From: Telopea speciosissima
Taxonomy: Eukaryota > Streptophyta > Magnoliopsida > Proteales > Proteaceae
NCBI RefSeq assembly: GCF_018873765.1
Contig: NC_057920.1
Location: forward strand, 8,569,307 to 8,633,306
Reading direction: 5' to 3'
DNA: 64,000 nucleotides
The notes beneath the pieces are model-generated. The model saw only the letters and a list, made by a program, of their open reading frames with translations, was not told where the DNA came from and did no database searches. A program made the position numbers and the translations under genes. Shown piece by piece: positions 46,611-59,969 of the stretch. Position 1 is the stretch's first letter. The number at the start of each line of letters is the position of its first letter.

Positions 46611-46710
46611 GTAAATGAGCAGAGTTTTCAAGACTGTTATGCACATCATCTAAGTGGGCAAAAACATAAAAACAAGATGCAACTTGTCAATGAGCAGAGT
46701 TTTCATGACA

Positions 46711-47430
46711 GTTTACACATCATCTAAGTGGGCAAAAACATAAAAACAAAATTTTAGTATAAAAATAAACTATTATCCCACTCTGGGTTGCAATTTTCTT
46801 AATCTTTGCCTCTCCTCCAGGAGATGGTTGCCCTCCTTGACGAGTTTGGATCTAATACCCACATGGGGATGGGGTGAGAACAGATCTGAACCTTCCAAGG
46901 ATGTGGGACCCACTTGTATGGTGTGAATTCCACTACCCATGGAAAGATCCGATCTCTCAGTGCCTACCCGTCCCCATGTGGGTAACTGATCCAGATTCAA
47001 ACAACAGCACCTGCAACAACTTCGAAAAAAATTGCAGACATTTGAGCATTGTAATTACTTTAATTCCCGGATTAGTTTACACATCATCTAAGTGGGCAAA
47101 AACATAAAAACAAGATTTTAGTATAAAAATAAATTATTATTCTACTCTGGGTTGCAATTTTCTTAATCTTTGCCTCCAGAGATGGTTGCCCTCCTTGATG
47201 AGTTTGGATCTGCTACCCACATGGGAACGGATGGAAACAGATCTGAACCCTCCAAGGGTATGAGACTCACCTCCAGGGTGTGAGACCCACTATCCATGGA
47301 AGGATCCGATCTGTCGGTCCCTACCTGTCCCCATGTAGGTAACTGATCCAGATTCACGCAGCAGCACCTGCAACACCTTCGAGAAAAATCGCAGACATTT
47401 GAGCATTGTAATTACTTTAATTCCCGGATT
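46711..47430. repeat. Tandem duplication of a 364-bp unit
   Basis: Copies 46711-47074 and 47075-47430. Each begins GTTTACACATCATCTAAGTG and ends ACTTTAATTCCCGGATT. Each unit contains a family-3 palindrome (TACCCACATGGG and, inverted, ATGTGGGTAACTGATCC). By eye they are about 88-90% alike, so this is older than the 34.6-kb duplication. A shorter partial repeat of the unit start (GCACATCATCTAAGTGGGCA) precedes it at 46640. Confidence 0.85.
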
Positions 47431-49789
47431 TGAGTTGTTCCAAGGCTTTCTGATTTGCTTAATAAATTGTGGATTGTTGCAGTTGGGAGAGTAGGCAATC
47501 TCTTATTGTACATCGTCAATGACTGCTGAGCTTGGATAAGAAAGCCATATAAAAGGTGATGTGTGTATTAGTGTGTATTCCTGCCGTAGCTCCCATGAGA
47601 ACCTCCTCCCCCATTCAAACAACCGACTATTTTTTCAGAGACAACACAACTTTCCCCACCCTCCATAAAAAATTTAAAAAAAAAAAAAAACATTAAAAGA
47701 ATAAAACAGATGTCAACCGAATAGATGAAAATATTACCCAAAAAAATCTGTAAAGCTTGGATTGCTTCATGCACATAGAAATCCTACTCAAACCGAAATA
47801 AATCATGACATACATGTTTATTGGATCCTAGTGGATTCGAACCACCATCCTCTCTCACCAATACTAGTTAGGTTTGAGCGCTCTTGCCTGTTTTGAGCTT
47901 AAGGATCCACTAAAGTTGGCTTTCAGATGATCCACTAAAGTTAGCTTTCAAATAGTGAACACGCAGAGAGCAAGGATCAACACCAAAATTATTGAGCTCA
48001 TGTTAGATTCAAAGTTAAAATACATAAGTGAACGAATACAATCATTTTCAATTAAACAAATAATTTGCTTGTAAAACATTAAATCTAGAACACGAGGGGG
48101 GAAATTTCACGACCAGAATCTTTGGGAAAATTAGTTGACAACACCCAATTGTTTCATTGAAGGGTGCCGAGTAGCGCAAACAAATTTCTACAAGATCACA
48201 CAACTACCAAAAAGAATTCATGACAGAGGGTTATTCTCGCCCTCAACAAGTGTAGGCCATCTAAATTTCCAGGCACAAAACTTGATAGACAGAAATCCAA
48301 CTTTCTAAATTCAAAAATTGTAAGGTCAAGTGAAGGAAAAGAGTCGAAGAAGACCCGTCGGGATTAGGAAATATTTATTTCCATTTTAGAGACATTATGA
48401 AATAATCAACAAATAGTTCCTACAAAGATTGAAGGAACAGGAGTAGTGGAGGTGGGCACATTAGGTGGAAGAGGTGTTGTATTTTATTTTCAAAAAGAAA
48501 TTACTAACTTACAAAGCTCAAGCTATTTTAGAAGTATTCTATTTCACTGTTACAAGTCGTAAAAACCTAAACAAACAATTTCAGGAATAAAAATTAACCG
48601 TACATTTAAAGAAAACCATGCCAACTCAGGAAAACCTTAACTAATACATTTCGGACGGTATTATTGATTGAAATGCAATAATATAACAAAAGAACCTACG
48701 AGATTTACTATTCATAACTTCAATTAGGCCTAGATTAGGCCTAGAGTGTCACATTCTGGACCGACTTGAGTTGAGCATTTAAATAATAATATAACAAAAC
48801 TACTACAAATAATCATAATCAATTCTTCCCAGTTCTATAATCTCCAACAAAACAAGGCCGTGAACAATTCAAATATATAGCGAGAGAAAAATAATAATAA
48901 AATTCAAGTTCAAAACAAGGAGACAAGCAATGGATGGATGCTAGATAATTACTTGAAAAAGAACAATGGAAGCTCATATCTTGATTAGTAATGCTTCCCC
49001 AAGAAATTCACCTATATTCACGGACCTAAAGAGTAAATTGTAAGTGCAGACACCACTCCCCATCAGCAACATCAGAATTCCGCTCCGCTGTTACCAACTC
49101 CGTCATGTTCAATCCAGTAGCGAAACATCACCCACAGTAGAAGACCTTGGTCTTGCGCCCCAAAAAGATCTCTCCATAAATAAACAGTAAACAAGCAATA
49201 CATAAAAATCCTCTCATGGTCTGATTCCTTCCCGTCCAAGCTGAGTGTTGCAGGAGTCATATGGTACAACTTATGGACAATTCGCTACCGATAAATCTCT
49301 AGTATTAAGAAAGGATACACTGTTTCAAATTTTCCATTATATACAATAGCTCCCTTTACAAATCAGACCAAGAGAATTGCTGAATTTTTCCAAGATAAGA
49401 AGTATAAAGAAACGAAAAAAACGATGATGAAATTTTATACTCAAAATCACATATTATGCCCTTCTTATGGTAATTATTAAAGCAGGGATGCAATAATAAT
49501 TGAATTCTAATATTTTTTTTAGTGCTAGGCCGTAAATAAAATATGCAATTGATAGGATGAATCCCATAGTTGAGGCAAGGAATCTGCGTATTTGGCAGAA
49601 TTGGAATTTGAAATATTAAATAAAAGAGGAGCTATGATTTTTATGATAACATAAAGATGATCAAATAAATTGAACTGAAAGATGGGAATAATTTACCATA
49701 TTTACCTCTAGAATAATCATAGATCGGCCCCTCTTTGACATCACAGGTTACGATCTGGTGCTTCCGTATCATCACCGAGTTACGAGTAT
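47431..49789. other. Intergenic or transcript body of the 50.7-kb locus; no coding exon found
   Basis: AT-rich. It lies downstream (minus sense) of the locus that seems to start near 50.73 kb. I found no convincing exon. A minus-strand frame at 49072-49269 is too short and unlike anything I know. Confidence 0.35.
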
Positions 49790-50065
49790 ATCGACCAAAG
49801 AGCTACGAAGTGACGGGGTGTAATGGGAGAAGGAAAAAATAGGAAAAGGAATAGAGAAGACGGCACACCAAAGGAGAGACCCCGGGCTAGAACCCCGTGC
49901 GATCTCCCCAACAAACAAAAGAGACTTTTTATTATTTTTTTTCTTGACCTGCCAAGCAAGCGCACCTGACATGGCAAAGGTCCGATGACAAAGAAGATTC
50001 GACACATACCCTTGGCTATGCCCCGATCTCTTCTACATCTTTCAGCAACCTCACACGACTCACCC
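49790..50065 (-). repeat. Dispersed duplicated segment, copy 1
   Basis: Shares about 250 bp with 61580-61850 in the same orientation. The inverted landmarks AATCTTCTTTGTCATCGGAC, CTTTGCCATGTCAGGTGCGC and GGGGAGATCGCACGGGGTT have near-identical partners there. One shared frame would read CHRTFAMSGALAWQV, but no longer protein can be assembled. It could be an exon of paralogous non-coding loci or a dispersed element. Confidence 0.6.
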
Positions 50066-50760
50066 CTCAATCATCTCTCTCTACCTATTTCCTGGACAAA
50101 CTGTAACATCGCTGTGCCATGAATTACAAAATTTCACAACCTATCAACATATACCTTGCAAAACATCGTACCAGCGCCAATGCTCACGGTAGTCCAACGT
50201 CGAACGATTCAGTATAACAGCGAGAGTCTCACACGAGAAGGCACCATCAAATCTTCTACGGACTTCGAAATCCAGAAATCGCTCCAAAACCATGAAGTGA
50301 TTAGCCATTGGATAGATCCTGCAAAAGAAAAATCACAAAGGAAAAAAAATCCAACCTCTAAATTAAATAAAGGGGAGAACCATCACCAAAAGAAAACCAC
50401 CGCTCCCCCCACAGATCGACCTTGATCCGCATAACCTCCAATTCAGAAACTACTACCTAACTTCCGCAACCTACTAACCGATAGGTTCAGAAATCAGAGA
50501 AGATTGACAAAGGGGTAAAGAGATTTAAAAAGACCGACAAGAAAAGGAACCAAAACTTAAATCAACAGAACAAAAATTGAGAGATCTGAATGAATATCAA
50601 GAAATAAATCCAAGAACAACAACGAACAGAAGCAGATCTACAATCCACACAGAAAACCGTTGCAAGAGAACCGATGGCAGAGAGATGAATAAAAAGAAAT
50701 GGGACTGAACCCTAATTTATAGACACCCAAGCACGGATGAACGGATACTGATGGAAGAAG
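50066..50760 (-). promoter_or_regulatory. Putative promoter and leader of a minus-strand transcript
   Basis: Inverted, the sequence reads TCTATAAATTAGGGTTC near 50712-50728, a TATA box joined to a telo-box-like AACCCTA. A T-rich, leader-like stretch and a possible 3' splice site (CTTTTGCAG) near 50322 follow. The segment downstream of that site (50160-50320) is open for 51 codons (MANHFMVLERFLDFEVRRRF) up to a GT donor. The same TATA/AACCCTA arrangement is found near 62565. No known gene could be matched. Confidence 0.35.
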
Positions 50761-52067
50761 CAGTTTAAGATCGACGGCTAAGAATACACAAACGTGGAGA
50801 AGACGTTGCCAAGTTTTCCTTGTTAAGAGATCGACGATAGTTATCTTCGTACATACCTATCTACTTTTACAAACCGATGGATTCTCGACACGTGTTAACA
50901 ATAACGGCTACTGTCAGATATGTATTTAAGGCCTACTATTTTTGACGCGTAATAATGACACGAACGGCTGTCATGTGAATCACGCCATTGACGAAATCAC
51001 ATGCAAAGACGCCGTGTAATACCTAACTTCCATAACTTTGAATCGTATTCCCGAAGAAACCTCAGGCCTACGGCATCCCGGTAATCCTTAATCTAGAAAC
51101 CTCTCATCCATTTTAACAAAGTTTATTGGCCCTGATTGCTAATACCTCCTCGCAAGTGGACCGCATAAACTAACAAATACAAAGCCAGCTCAAAAATTAA
51201 ATTGCACACCCAACACATAATTCTTGTATCGGTGATATGTCATAAATGCCCCTCACCCAAAACGATATTGGCAAGGTATACAGCAATACGATACCGATAC
51301 CACAAATAAACGGGTTCTCATTCTTCAACCCAACAATCTAAATGTTTTTACTTTCATCAACATTAAAAAAAAATGTTTTACATCTACAATCTACTACACT
51401 TTCATGTTAGGATCAAATCACTAAGAACACACTGCTTTCAACCATCAACTAAAATCCGAAGTAGCAACAATCCTAGTAGAGATACCATTAACGAAAGTTG
51501 GAATTGGTCACTAGTATGATCGCGTTTTTCATTAAATATTTAGTCTGAACAAAGAACACTTATTCTTAACTAGAAACGTTCTTTGGCATTTCAGGTCTGG
51601 AACGGCGTTTTGAGACCAAAAATGACCGTTTGATAAGAGTCTCAAAAACTCCGTTCAGAACGAAAACCATGTTTGAAATAATTTCTTCTTCCCTATTTGA
51701 TATTAATAACAATGCCCATCATATCTCCCATCAATCCAATCTCCCTCATACCTTCCAATTCACAAAATAGTAATAAACACCACTCCCATTAGACCTCCCT
51801 TTGTGAAATTCACCATCATAGAAATCACCATTGATGTAGTACCCCACACCTTCTCTGATAATCTTCTCACCTTTCCTTTCTTTCTTGAAAGAAGACGAGC
51901 ATCCATTGCGTAGATATAATGAGCATATATTTCAGTTTCTGACCTTCATTTCATTCAATCCAGCATAGTCTCTTATACCTTTAGTTAGAAAACAATCAAC
52001 TTGTGCAATCAAAATGAACAAAACAAATAATTAATCAAAGAGAAGTTATGCAAGGTGAAATACGCAC
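50761..52067. other. Intergenic, no gene seen
   Basis: Contains a G-box CACGTG at 50889-50894 upstream of the putative minus-strand promoter, and a CGATAC-rich degenerate repeat near 51230-51300. GGAACGGCGTT at 51600 recurs in the same orientation at 53171, bracketing the MRS2 fragment. Confidence 0.4.
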
Positions 52068-52520
52068 CTCTGCTTCGAGGCTCCTACAAGCAGATTCAAG
52101 AACTCGGAACTCGAAAGGTAATGCCTTGGGACCTCCCGTCAATTGCTTGTCCCCTGAAGCCATGGGACTACCACTCTCGTTCGTTTCAACTATCCCTATT
52201 TCAAGGCTCTGAGAGAACTGACGGAGCAAAGGAGAATCCTGATCAGGCTCAGGAGATTTGGGTCTCCAACCCCCATTAGCCTTTTTTGCAGAATCTCCGT
52301 CCCTTCCCTCACTTGCCTTCTCATTGAAATTGCAGAGGCGAGATTCAAGATCGCAAACGAAGGGAGCAACCCAAGGATCCTTGGAGTTCAACACCAAAAC
52401 ATCAAAAGCAGTGATGATCGTCGATGGATACGATAGCCCAGGATCAAGAATCCTCACATCACAAGCTGGAAGCCCAATTCGACGCATGAACGAGTGCTTC
52501 CCAACCTCTTCCACAGTATT
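52068..52520 (-). pseudogene. MRS2/CorA-type magnesium transporter fragment
   Basis: The minus strand encodes VEEVGKHSFMRRIGLPACDV, RILDPGLSYPST, then IITAFDVLVLNSKDPWVAPF, SPEPDQDSPLLRQFSQSLEI and ALPFEFRVLESACRSLEAE, ending at a GT donor. This is the soluble N-domain of plant MRS2 proteins (MRS2-3-like), which carry Mg2+ across membranes. Two conserved blocks are missing: the LGRERAIVVNLEHIKA segment after YPST, and part of the ALEACLEAAC helix. No start exon upstream, and no helical or GMN-bearing membrane exons downstream, were found in the window. It is a decayed gene fragment, perhaps moved by a transposon. Confidence 0.82.
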
Positions 52521-52571
52521 TGCATAAAACAAATGGCTAAAATCTAAAAAACACACAATATAATAGGTCAA

Positions 52572-53879
52572 GGTCTCACTAACCCTAAATTTCCTTAAGA
52601 CACGAACGAGAAAATAAGTCTCTAACCCAATCAGGCAAACAAGAAGGGGAATTTCATCAACTAGAGAGCAGACATCAATTGTGGGAGAAGACGATACATC
52701 AAACAGAAGAATTTAAAACTATAACAAATTTAGAGAAAATCAATATATCTAGATCTGATTCGAAGATGATACCAAACGCAGAAAGTTAGGGCACTAAAGT
52801 GAAAAGCTAAAAAGTAGAGACACAGAGGTCGAAGGCGAGCTTGATGATGGAGTCGAATTGCAGAGGGGTTCTATTGATCTGCTCCAAACTTGGTGAGGTA
52901 GTAGGGTGACGATTGGGGTTTAGAGAAATGTCATAGAAAACAAACAGAGAAAGAGAGAGAGAGAGCACTCAATCGATTTGCGGGTCTTCTCTTTCCCACG
53001 AGTCCACGACAGAGAAGCCCTTCTCAACGTTTTGCTCAAATCACAGGATCTGTAAAGAACATTCATTGATGGATAGATTCTTTTGATTCGTTCTAAAAGA
53101 ACAATAAAACGACCAGACAAACCAAACATAATTTGATGTTTTTTGTTCTCAAAGAACGAAAAAACAGTTCGGAACGGCGTTCAAAAATTTACCAAACATA
53201 GCCTTAGTAAAGTTTGATCTTTAAAAATATTCTATGCATGTAGTTTCTCCCTCATAGAATTGATTTTTTATGATGGTCGAGGTCCTGACCCTATCCCTAC
53301 ACTATCAAGTGACACTCTTATTTTGTCCTTTTCTTGTATGATTATACAAGATTTTACAATACAGTCCTCTTCAACGATCTAAAGTCTATTCAAAATTTTA
53401 CAAATTTCAAACCCTAAATGAAAGGTAATTTTCTTGCAAAATAAAGTCGATTCGAACTACCATCCCAAATCTACCGTGTACAATTCCCAAAATTTTTGTT
53501 CGCCTTTGTTTTCCATTTTCGCAAACCCAAAAAAAATATGTTATGGCACTTTGTCTTTGTTTCCAATTTCTCGAAGCAAATAAATTTGGTTTGATGAGTG
53601 CTCCAATCCCTCCTATAGTCCAACCAATTTTGGCAAACCTCTCGAACCTTCCCTCTCATAAAATGGCCTTTCGATCCTCTACATGTATCGTCTTATGGCG
53701 TAGTCCCTCTCACCCTCTCATATAGAAAACTGATACTGTGATACATGAACAACATTTCCAAGCACATTACAAAGCGCAACACATTCATTTGAAGCATATG
53801 CTATACTATCCCTTTTCTACTCCGTCCGTCCCTATGATCTCGTCCTCCGACACTGGGCTTCAACTCCCATGTCCCACTA
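52572..53879. other. Intergenic, no gene seen
   Basis: AT-rich. Near 53120-53205 there is a MITE-like end (GGAACGGCGTTCAAAAATTT, then ACCAAACATAGCC), with a related AACCAAACATAA word 70 bp before it. The remainder holds short anonymous reading frames only. Confidence 0.4.
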
Positions 53880-54440
53880 CCCTTGCTTCTCCAGCTCAGT
53901 AAAATAAACCCCAACACCACATTAACCCAACCATTAAGACATACATCAATTAGCGTTGTCACTTGCTGCCTAACATTATTTCAACACTTGAGATCCTCAT
54001 CCTCTGAAGTTGCATATTCATCATCCCCATCTTCCATTTATCAAACACTTGCCCATCTCTTTTGCAAGAATCTCAATCATCCACCTAATTTCTATAGCCT
54101 CACAACCTCACAAACCTCTACACCCAACTCATTCGCCAGTCCAACCATGTTAACTATTCCCGTCAAGTTCTCCCAAAGTACATTACAAACAATGCCACAT
54201 TTGTTCGTACCCATCACATGATCCGGGAAGAAAGACCTAAGCTTCATTCCATAACCCACCTTTTCCTTAAGCCCACCTCACCCATCAAACCGAACTCCTC
54301 CCCCACAAGATACACCCGAACCCACAGAGTATTCCAAGCCAAACAACTCCCTGAATGGCGCCAATCTGTCTCTTGTTGGTTTAATGCAATGCTGCACCAT
54401 GGGATCTGGTCGCCTGTTCCATTATAAGAATTGTATCCCA
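53880..54440 (+). mobile_element. Ty1/Copia fossil fragment
   Basis: A proline- and serine-rich frame leads into AKQLPEWRQSV and FNAMLHHGIWSPVPL, the sequence that precedes the Copia reverse-transcriptase domain. No reverse transcriptase follows and no LTRs were found. The fragment is broken and looks old. Confidence 0.45.
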
Positions 54441-54789
54441 AAGTTGACCCATCAGCCAATAGATGTACACAATGATTATTCTAAAAGAGGTTCTAAAATA
54501 GGGTCCACGAGACCCAACGTGAAGGTTTTGAACCAACGTCTCATCCCAATCATGTTTGTAGATTACATAGTTAGCTATATAGAATTAATCAACGCACTGT
54601 GCATGATTTCACTAATAATCTCAGTTTCTCTCCTCCAATGTGTTTTGTGACTCGAAAGACAAATCCCTTATCATTTACAAACCAGATCAACATGTGACAA
54701 TTTATGTGGGGATATTCTTGTTACAAGTAACATAGGATCCTGTTCGTCCACTAATCATGGAGTTGAGGACTAAATTTTCATTTTAGGAA

Positions 54790-56395
54790 GGGTAAAGTAC
54801 ACGTAACCCCCCTAGAATGCACCCAATATTCCTCGTACCCCCGCATACCACCCCTCAATATTCCAGGTACCACCCCTTCTCTACACCCCAAATGCCACAT
54901 AGGTCCAATCCGTTAAATACCACCGTTAGATGACAATTTTTTAACCGTTTTACCCTTTGCTTCAATTTCTTAAATCTTAATAGACTTAAATACCTTCACT
55001 TATTTGTTGCCCTAAACTAACTGAAAATGACCAATTTAACCTTTGCTTTATTTTCATAAATGAAAAGACCTAATTGCCCTCACTTATATATTAACTTAAC
55101 CTAATATGAAAAGACTATTTTACCCCTAAATAATTTATTCCTAGAAACCCCAAAATGCCCTCATCTTTCCCAAATCATCATTTTTTACACCCACCACCAC
55201 CATGCTTCGATTTTCCCAACCATAAACCTTTGTACACTTCGGTGATGGAGACGAAAATCTCCTCCACCTCCACCAAGGACTTTCTTCCTTCACCTCCGCC
55301 TTCAATGATCAAAACAAACAATGCCTTCGATGCCCTTCAATCCAAACCATAGTCCAAATCTGAAATTTTTGAAAACCGTCCAACTTCCTAAACCCTCTTA
55401 CCCCTCTCTGGTACAACTCGAGAAGAAAACGCGAGAGAAGAACGATAACCTTCGACGTCGGGCAAACAATTCACGCCGAGCAAACAAATTGGCAGGATTT
55501 CTTCATCCATAGTTACCAGTAGGTACGGATTTCTCTCTCTCTCTCTCACAGTTTGTTGTCTATGAGAATTGATTTTATTGATTTTTCTCACCAATGTCCG
55601 CTTATTTCTTGATTTCTATATTCTATTTATGCTAATCAACTTCACTATTCGCTTTGAAAATGCAAAATCTACATACGTAGCAAGTTAAGCTTTCTTTCTT
55701 CCTAACGTTTTCATGTCCTCATTTTCCCTCATGACACTACTTCTTGCTGAGATGGTTAGGGTTTGAATTTCTACCTTAAACATCCCTACATTTGCAGACT
55801 TTCTTTACCTTTCTTATGTGGGTTAGAAAAGGGTTTTCTCCACAAAGAGAGCAGTCTCTAGGTGGAGGTGGAGGAGATTTTCTTCTCCATCACCAAAGTG
55901 TACAAAGCTTTACAATTGGGAAAATCAATGCGTGGTGGTGGTGGCAGTGGTGGTGTTGGGTATGTAAAATAAGATGATGATTTGGGAAAGATGTCATTTT
56001 AGGATTTTTAGAAACAAATTATTTAAGGATAAAATAGTCTTTTCGAGTTAGGTTAAGGTAATATATAAGTGAAGGCAAGTAGGTCTTTTCATTTATGAAA
56101 ATCAAACAAAGATTACACTGGTCATTTTCAATTATTTTAAGGCAACAAATGAAGATATTTAAATCTTTTTAGATTTAAGAAATTAAAACAAAGGGTAAAA
56201 CAGTCAAAAAATTATCATCGAACCGTGGTATTTAACGGAGGTATTTAACGGATTGGACCTATATGGCATTTGAGGTGTAAAGCAGGGGTGGTACCTGAAA
56301 TATTGAGGGCTGATACACAGAATATTGAGCCGCTTGGGGGGGGGGGGGTACAAGGAATATTGGGTGCACTCTAAGGGGGTACATGTACTTTACCC
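54790..56395. mobile_element. Long-TIR Mutator-like element
   Basis: 1.61 kb with inverted arms of about 490-540 bp. The left end reads GGGTAAAGTACACGTAACCC; the right end inverted reads GGGTAAAGTACATGTACCCC. Matches continue through TAATTGCCCTCACTTATATA and ATGCCCTCATC, and on to the GATTTTCCC and CCACCTCCACC words near 55270 and 55865. Flanking 9-mers TTTTAGGAA and TTTAAAGAA agree at 7 of 9, as expected for an old MULE duplication. The right arm has a 12-14 G run near 56340. The interior of about 570 bp shows short frames only, with no captured gene I can name and no transposase. Termini resemble those of the Pack-MULE at 14.1 kb. Confidence 0.85.
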
Positions 56396-59300
56396 TTTAA
56401 AGAATTGGGCCGTTGAGGCTTTTTTGGGTGTTCCGTATGTCCTACATAAGGCTGCTATTATACTCCCTAAGCAGCGTCAACAATCAAGGATAGCAAACTG
56501 AAAAGTTGTTCGGGACAAGGTGTTCCACTTTCAGATCCTACTACAGTACTAAATATCACTCGGTTGTTGGGCCAAACGTGTTTCTATACCAGACAATTTA
56601 AACATCCTATTTCAAGACCACTAGACTCTCTTCAAGCATCCCTCTAGCTATTTAAAACACATGGTCTCATCAAGTGAATCACCTATTTCAGTCACATTCC
56701 CATCAAAGTTTTACTCCAATGAAGGTTTAGGATCAGAATTTGGGTTCAATTACAATCCCTATCCAAGGATATGTCGAGAATAAATTGAACTCAGTTGGAA
56801 TCAGTGAGATTACATAAACCATCAGAGAGAACCATGTCAACAGAAAAATAGAGATAAAAATGAAGACAGACCCATCGTTCTTGGGCCAACCTAACAGAAT
56901 TTACACAAACCTACACTAAAACAAGCAGTCTAGCTGAACCCACAGAATCCTACACTGAATATGGCATTCGCATCCATCTTTCTTGCTAGTTAAAAGAATC
57001 GATCTGATGGCCTGAACAATGATTTCATCCAAATCTGCAATTATACTGATTGAAAACATGACTGCCAAAATTTGATGACATGCCTTCCTTAAGTCATCTT
57101 CTCGTCTTAAAGCCAGCAAAGGCCACAAAAACTAACCAAGCAATAATCTCAGTAACCCAGTGGAGTAACTATCCTCTAACAATTTAATTTGAGTGCTCTT
57201 ACCATTTTGAGCTCAGGGATCCCATATACACCAAATTGTGGCCCAAAACCAGAGTCCACCCAAAGAACTACAACCTCACAGCGGGAAGGGCAAAAAAGAT
57301 CAGTCTCAACTCCCAAAGTGATCAACACCCAGCCCCCTAAGGTTCACGTCTCTATGACCCTAACCTGGACATACACTGCAACAAATAATTATAAGAAAAT
57401 CAAACACTCAACTCAAAAGGTAACCAAACACTCAAACTATAACAACCCATAACCCATTTCATATTCAAGTTTTCAGAACCTCAATTCTAAATTCTACGAG
57501 ACAATTCTAAATCCAATCTTTCTAGTTACAACCAATTATTGACGAGACTTTGTTGCCCTCTACCAAATATAGAGATGCCTTCTTACCCCAAGCCTGCAGG
57601 ATAAGCGTAAAAAATCATCAACGATTTAGTAGGTAAAGCGCCATTTAAGAGCATACCAGCTTACAAAATGTTCAATCACCACAACACACCAGCTCAGAAG
57701 AGACTGCTTCGCCATCAACAGATATTGATCTCACATTGAAATGAGGTTTAACAAGAAGAAGTCAACAACTAGCTCCACTAAACCAGAGCTGCAATTGCTA
57801 CAAGTCTATGGCAAGAGGGCAAGAATAACAGCATACAGAAAAGTTTTCAACTAAAACGAATATCTAACCAACATAACATACCAGTATATGTCAAACGACT
57901 TAGTTAGGCAGATCAACTGAACTTCTAGATTTGACAGTACCTGCAATAAAATGAGAATAAGAGAGGGAAATATTTCCCACTGCATTCGCTACATCACCAA
58001 TACAAGAGCCAAAGGACACTAGCATAGTCGAGCCCATTCAAAAGTAAAAATAGTTTGCAAAGCAAATGGATAAAAAATCAAACATAATTGCAAAACACAT
58101 TAACCATTACTAATATGACAAAGTGACAAACTTGGTTTTTGCTAACAACTGAAACTAATACGTTTCATTAACCCCACCCCGACAAAAAAAAACCAATAGG
58201 TTTGGTAGAGCTATTGCATTAAAAGAAGAATAACAAATGCAATTGTCACCACTGCAGCCAAGAGACTCCACATACCAAAAAGAGAGCCACAGGAAAATAA
58301 TTGCAAAAAAAAAAAAAACAAACCATATACATCACAATAAATTAGACTCACACCCTTATTGCAAATACCAAATTGATCTACCAAGGACAAATAAAAAAGA
58401 ACTAAAGTAGGTTATAATACGAAACCTCTTGCAAACTTCATACAAGAAGCCTGATGGATTTATCAAGGTTACATAAATTACAAGTTTCAGCTAGTGGAAT
58501 TCCAGCATACCACTAGTATTTTCTAAAGTCTGGTAAGAAAGTAAGGGAAGGGTAGTGTGATTGATTTTTAAATAATATTGTGATAATTACCTATTATAAT
58601 TGTGTAATCAAACACGTTGGATTGCAAGGGAAATTAATGGGAAAGTAACTTTTCCAAACTTAAAAATTTTAAAATAATAAGTAACTCAGTCATAAAAATT
58701 CACCTCACTTTGCATCTGAATCCCTTGTATTCGATAAGTAAAATAAAAATTACATGTTAAAAGTAGTAGCTCATATATCCATGATGGATAACAATTACCG
58801 AAGCTTTTTTATAAGATTAAAATACTTTTACACTTCTTTATCCTTTAATTTCCCTGCAATCAAAGGGAGACTGTAAATAAAATAAGGTTGAAAACACTGC
58901 CAACTCTCTCTCTCTCACAAAATGACTCCCCTGCCCCTCTTGTGTGAGGCCCGGTCCCACACCCCTATTGGTGTGGCCCTTACCACACAGGTGTCCCATA
59001 AAATAATTACTCCATCCAACCCACTAGTATTAAATGTCCACAATACACTCTACCTTGTAATTGTGACCATCCAAAACTCAGAGAGGTTTTGAATGAAATA
59101 TAAAAAGCTCCAGTAACCTTAATAATAATACTCGAGGGTAATTTAAAGCTCGGGTTATCTGATGTCATCCACCAACTTTATGGGAGTTTGAAGAACACTT
59201 AAGCAAGCTAAGGGGATTTAAAACACTTAACTATAAAAGGACGAATTATGCAATTTACATTTTACACAAGTAATATTACTCCAGACCATATTCAATAACA

Positions 59301-59475
59301 TTTATGAGGATATAAGAATTGAATGAAACAGGTACGAAGATATTTCACACACTTCCTACAATATTAAATGGGAGTAATTAATCATATTTTTATCGGACCA
59401 CATTATTAGCTGAGCAAAATTTTAAATTAATTATACAATCATGTAAGGTAATGATAAAACCAAAATTATATTTAA
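56396..59475. other. Intergenic, no gene seen
   Basis: AT-rich sequence downstream (minus sense) of the locus starting near 62.5 kb. No coding exon, RNA gene or bordered repeat could be supported. Confidence 0.4.
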
Positions 59476-59600
59476 TTTTTGGGAAGAGAACGATAGCTAG
59501 GAACATGTGGTGTGCTGCCCCGTGTCCAGACATGGGCACGAGTGAAAACAGCAAAAAACACAGGAATTTCCATCTTCCCATGGGGGAGCAAGGGTAACTT
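59476..59600. repeat. Family-1 repeat, diverged copy h
   Basis: GGGAAGAGAACGATAGCTAG, then GCTGCCCCGTGTCCAGACAT and GGAATTTCCATC, match the left arm and core of family 1. The right arm is absent. Confidence 0.45.
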
Positions 59601-59969
59601 CGTACGCCTCGAGTCTAGGAAACCGGGCAGAGCACCGAATGCATTCTCTATCGATATTATTTCACTTCCCCTCCCTTGACATAATTTCACATCCCCTCCC
59701 GCCCTTTCTACCTCCCATTTGAACAAAATGCAGAAAATATTCGTCTGACAAACTGGTAAATCCTAGTTGACTTGCATCATAACAACCAATGTGCATACTG
59801 CAAAAGATCATTCTGATGACCATTTAGTTTCAAACCCATCTAAACTGAGCCTGACTATTCATGCTTGACTTCCATTTTTTTGTCATTGTTCCCTTTTCAG
59901 TCAATAAACAGGAAAGGGAAAAAAATCTGCAACACCCTGTCTACTTCAGCAGGATTCCCAAGTTAATCA

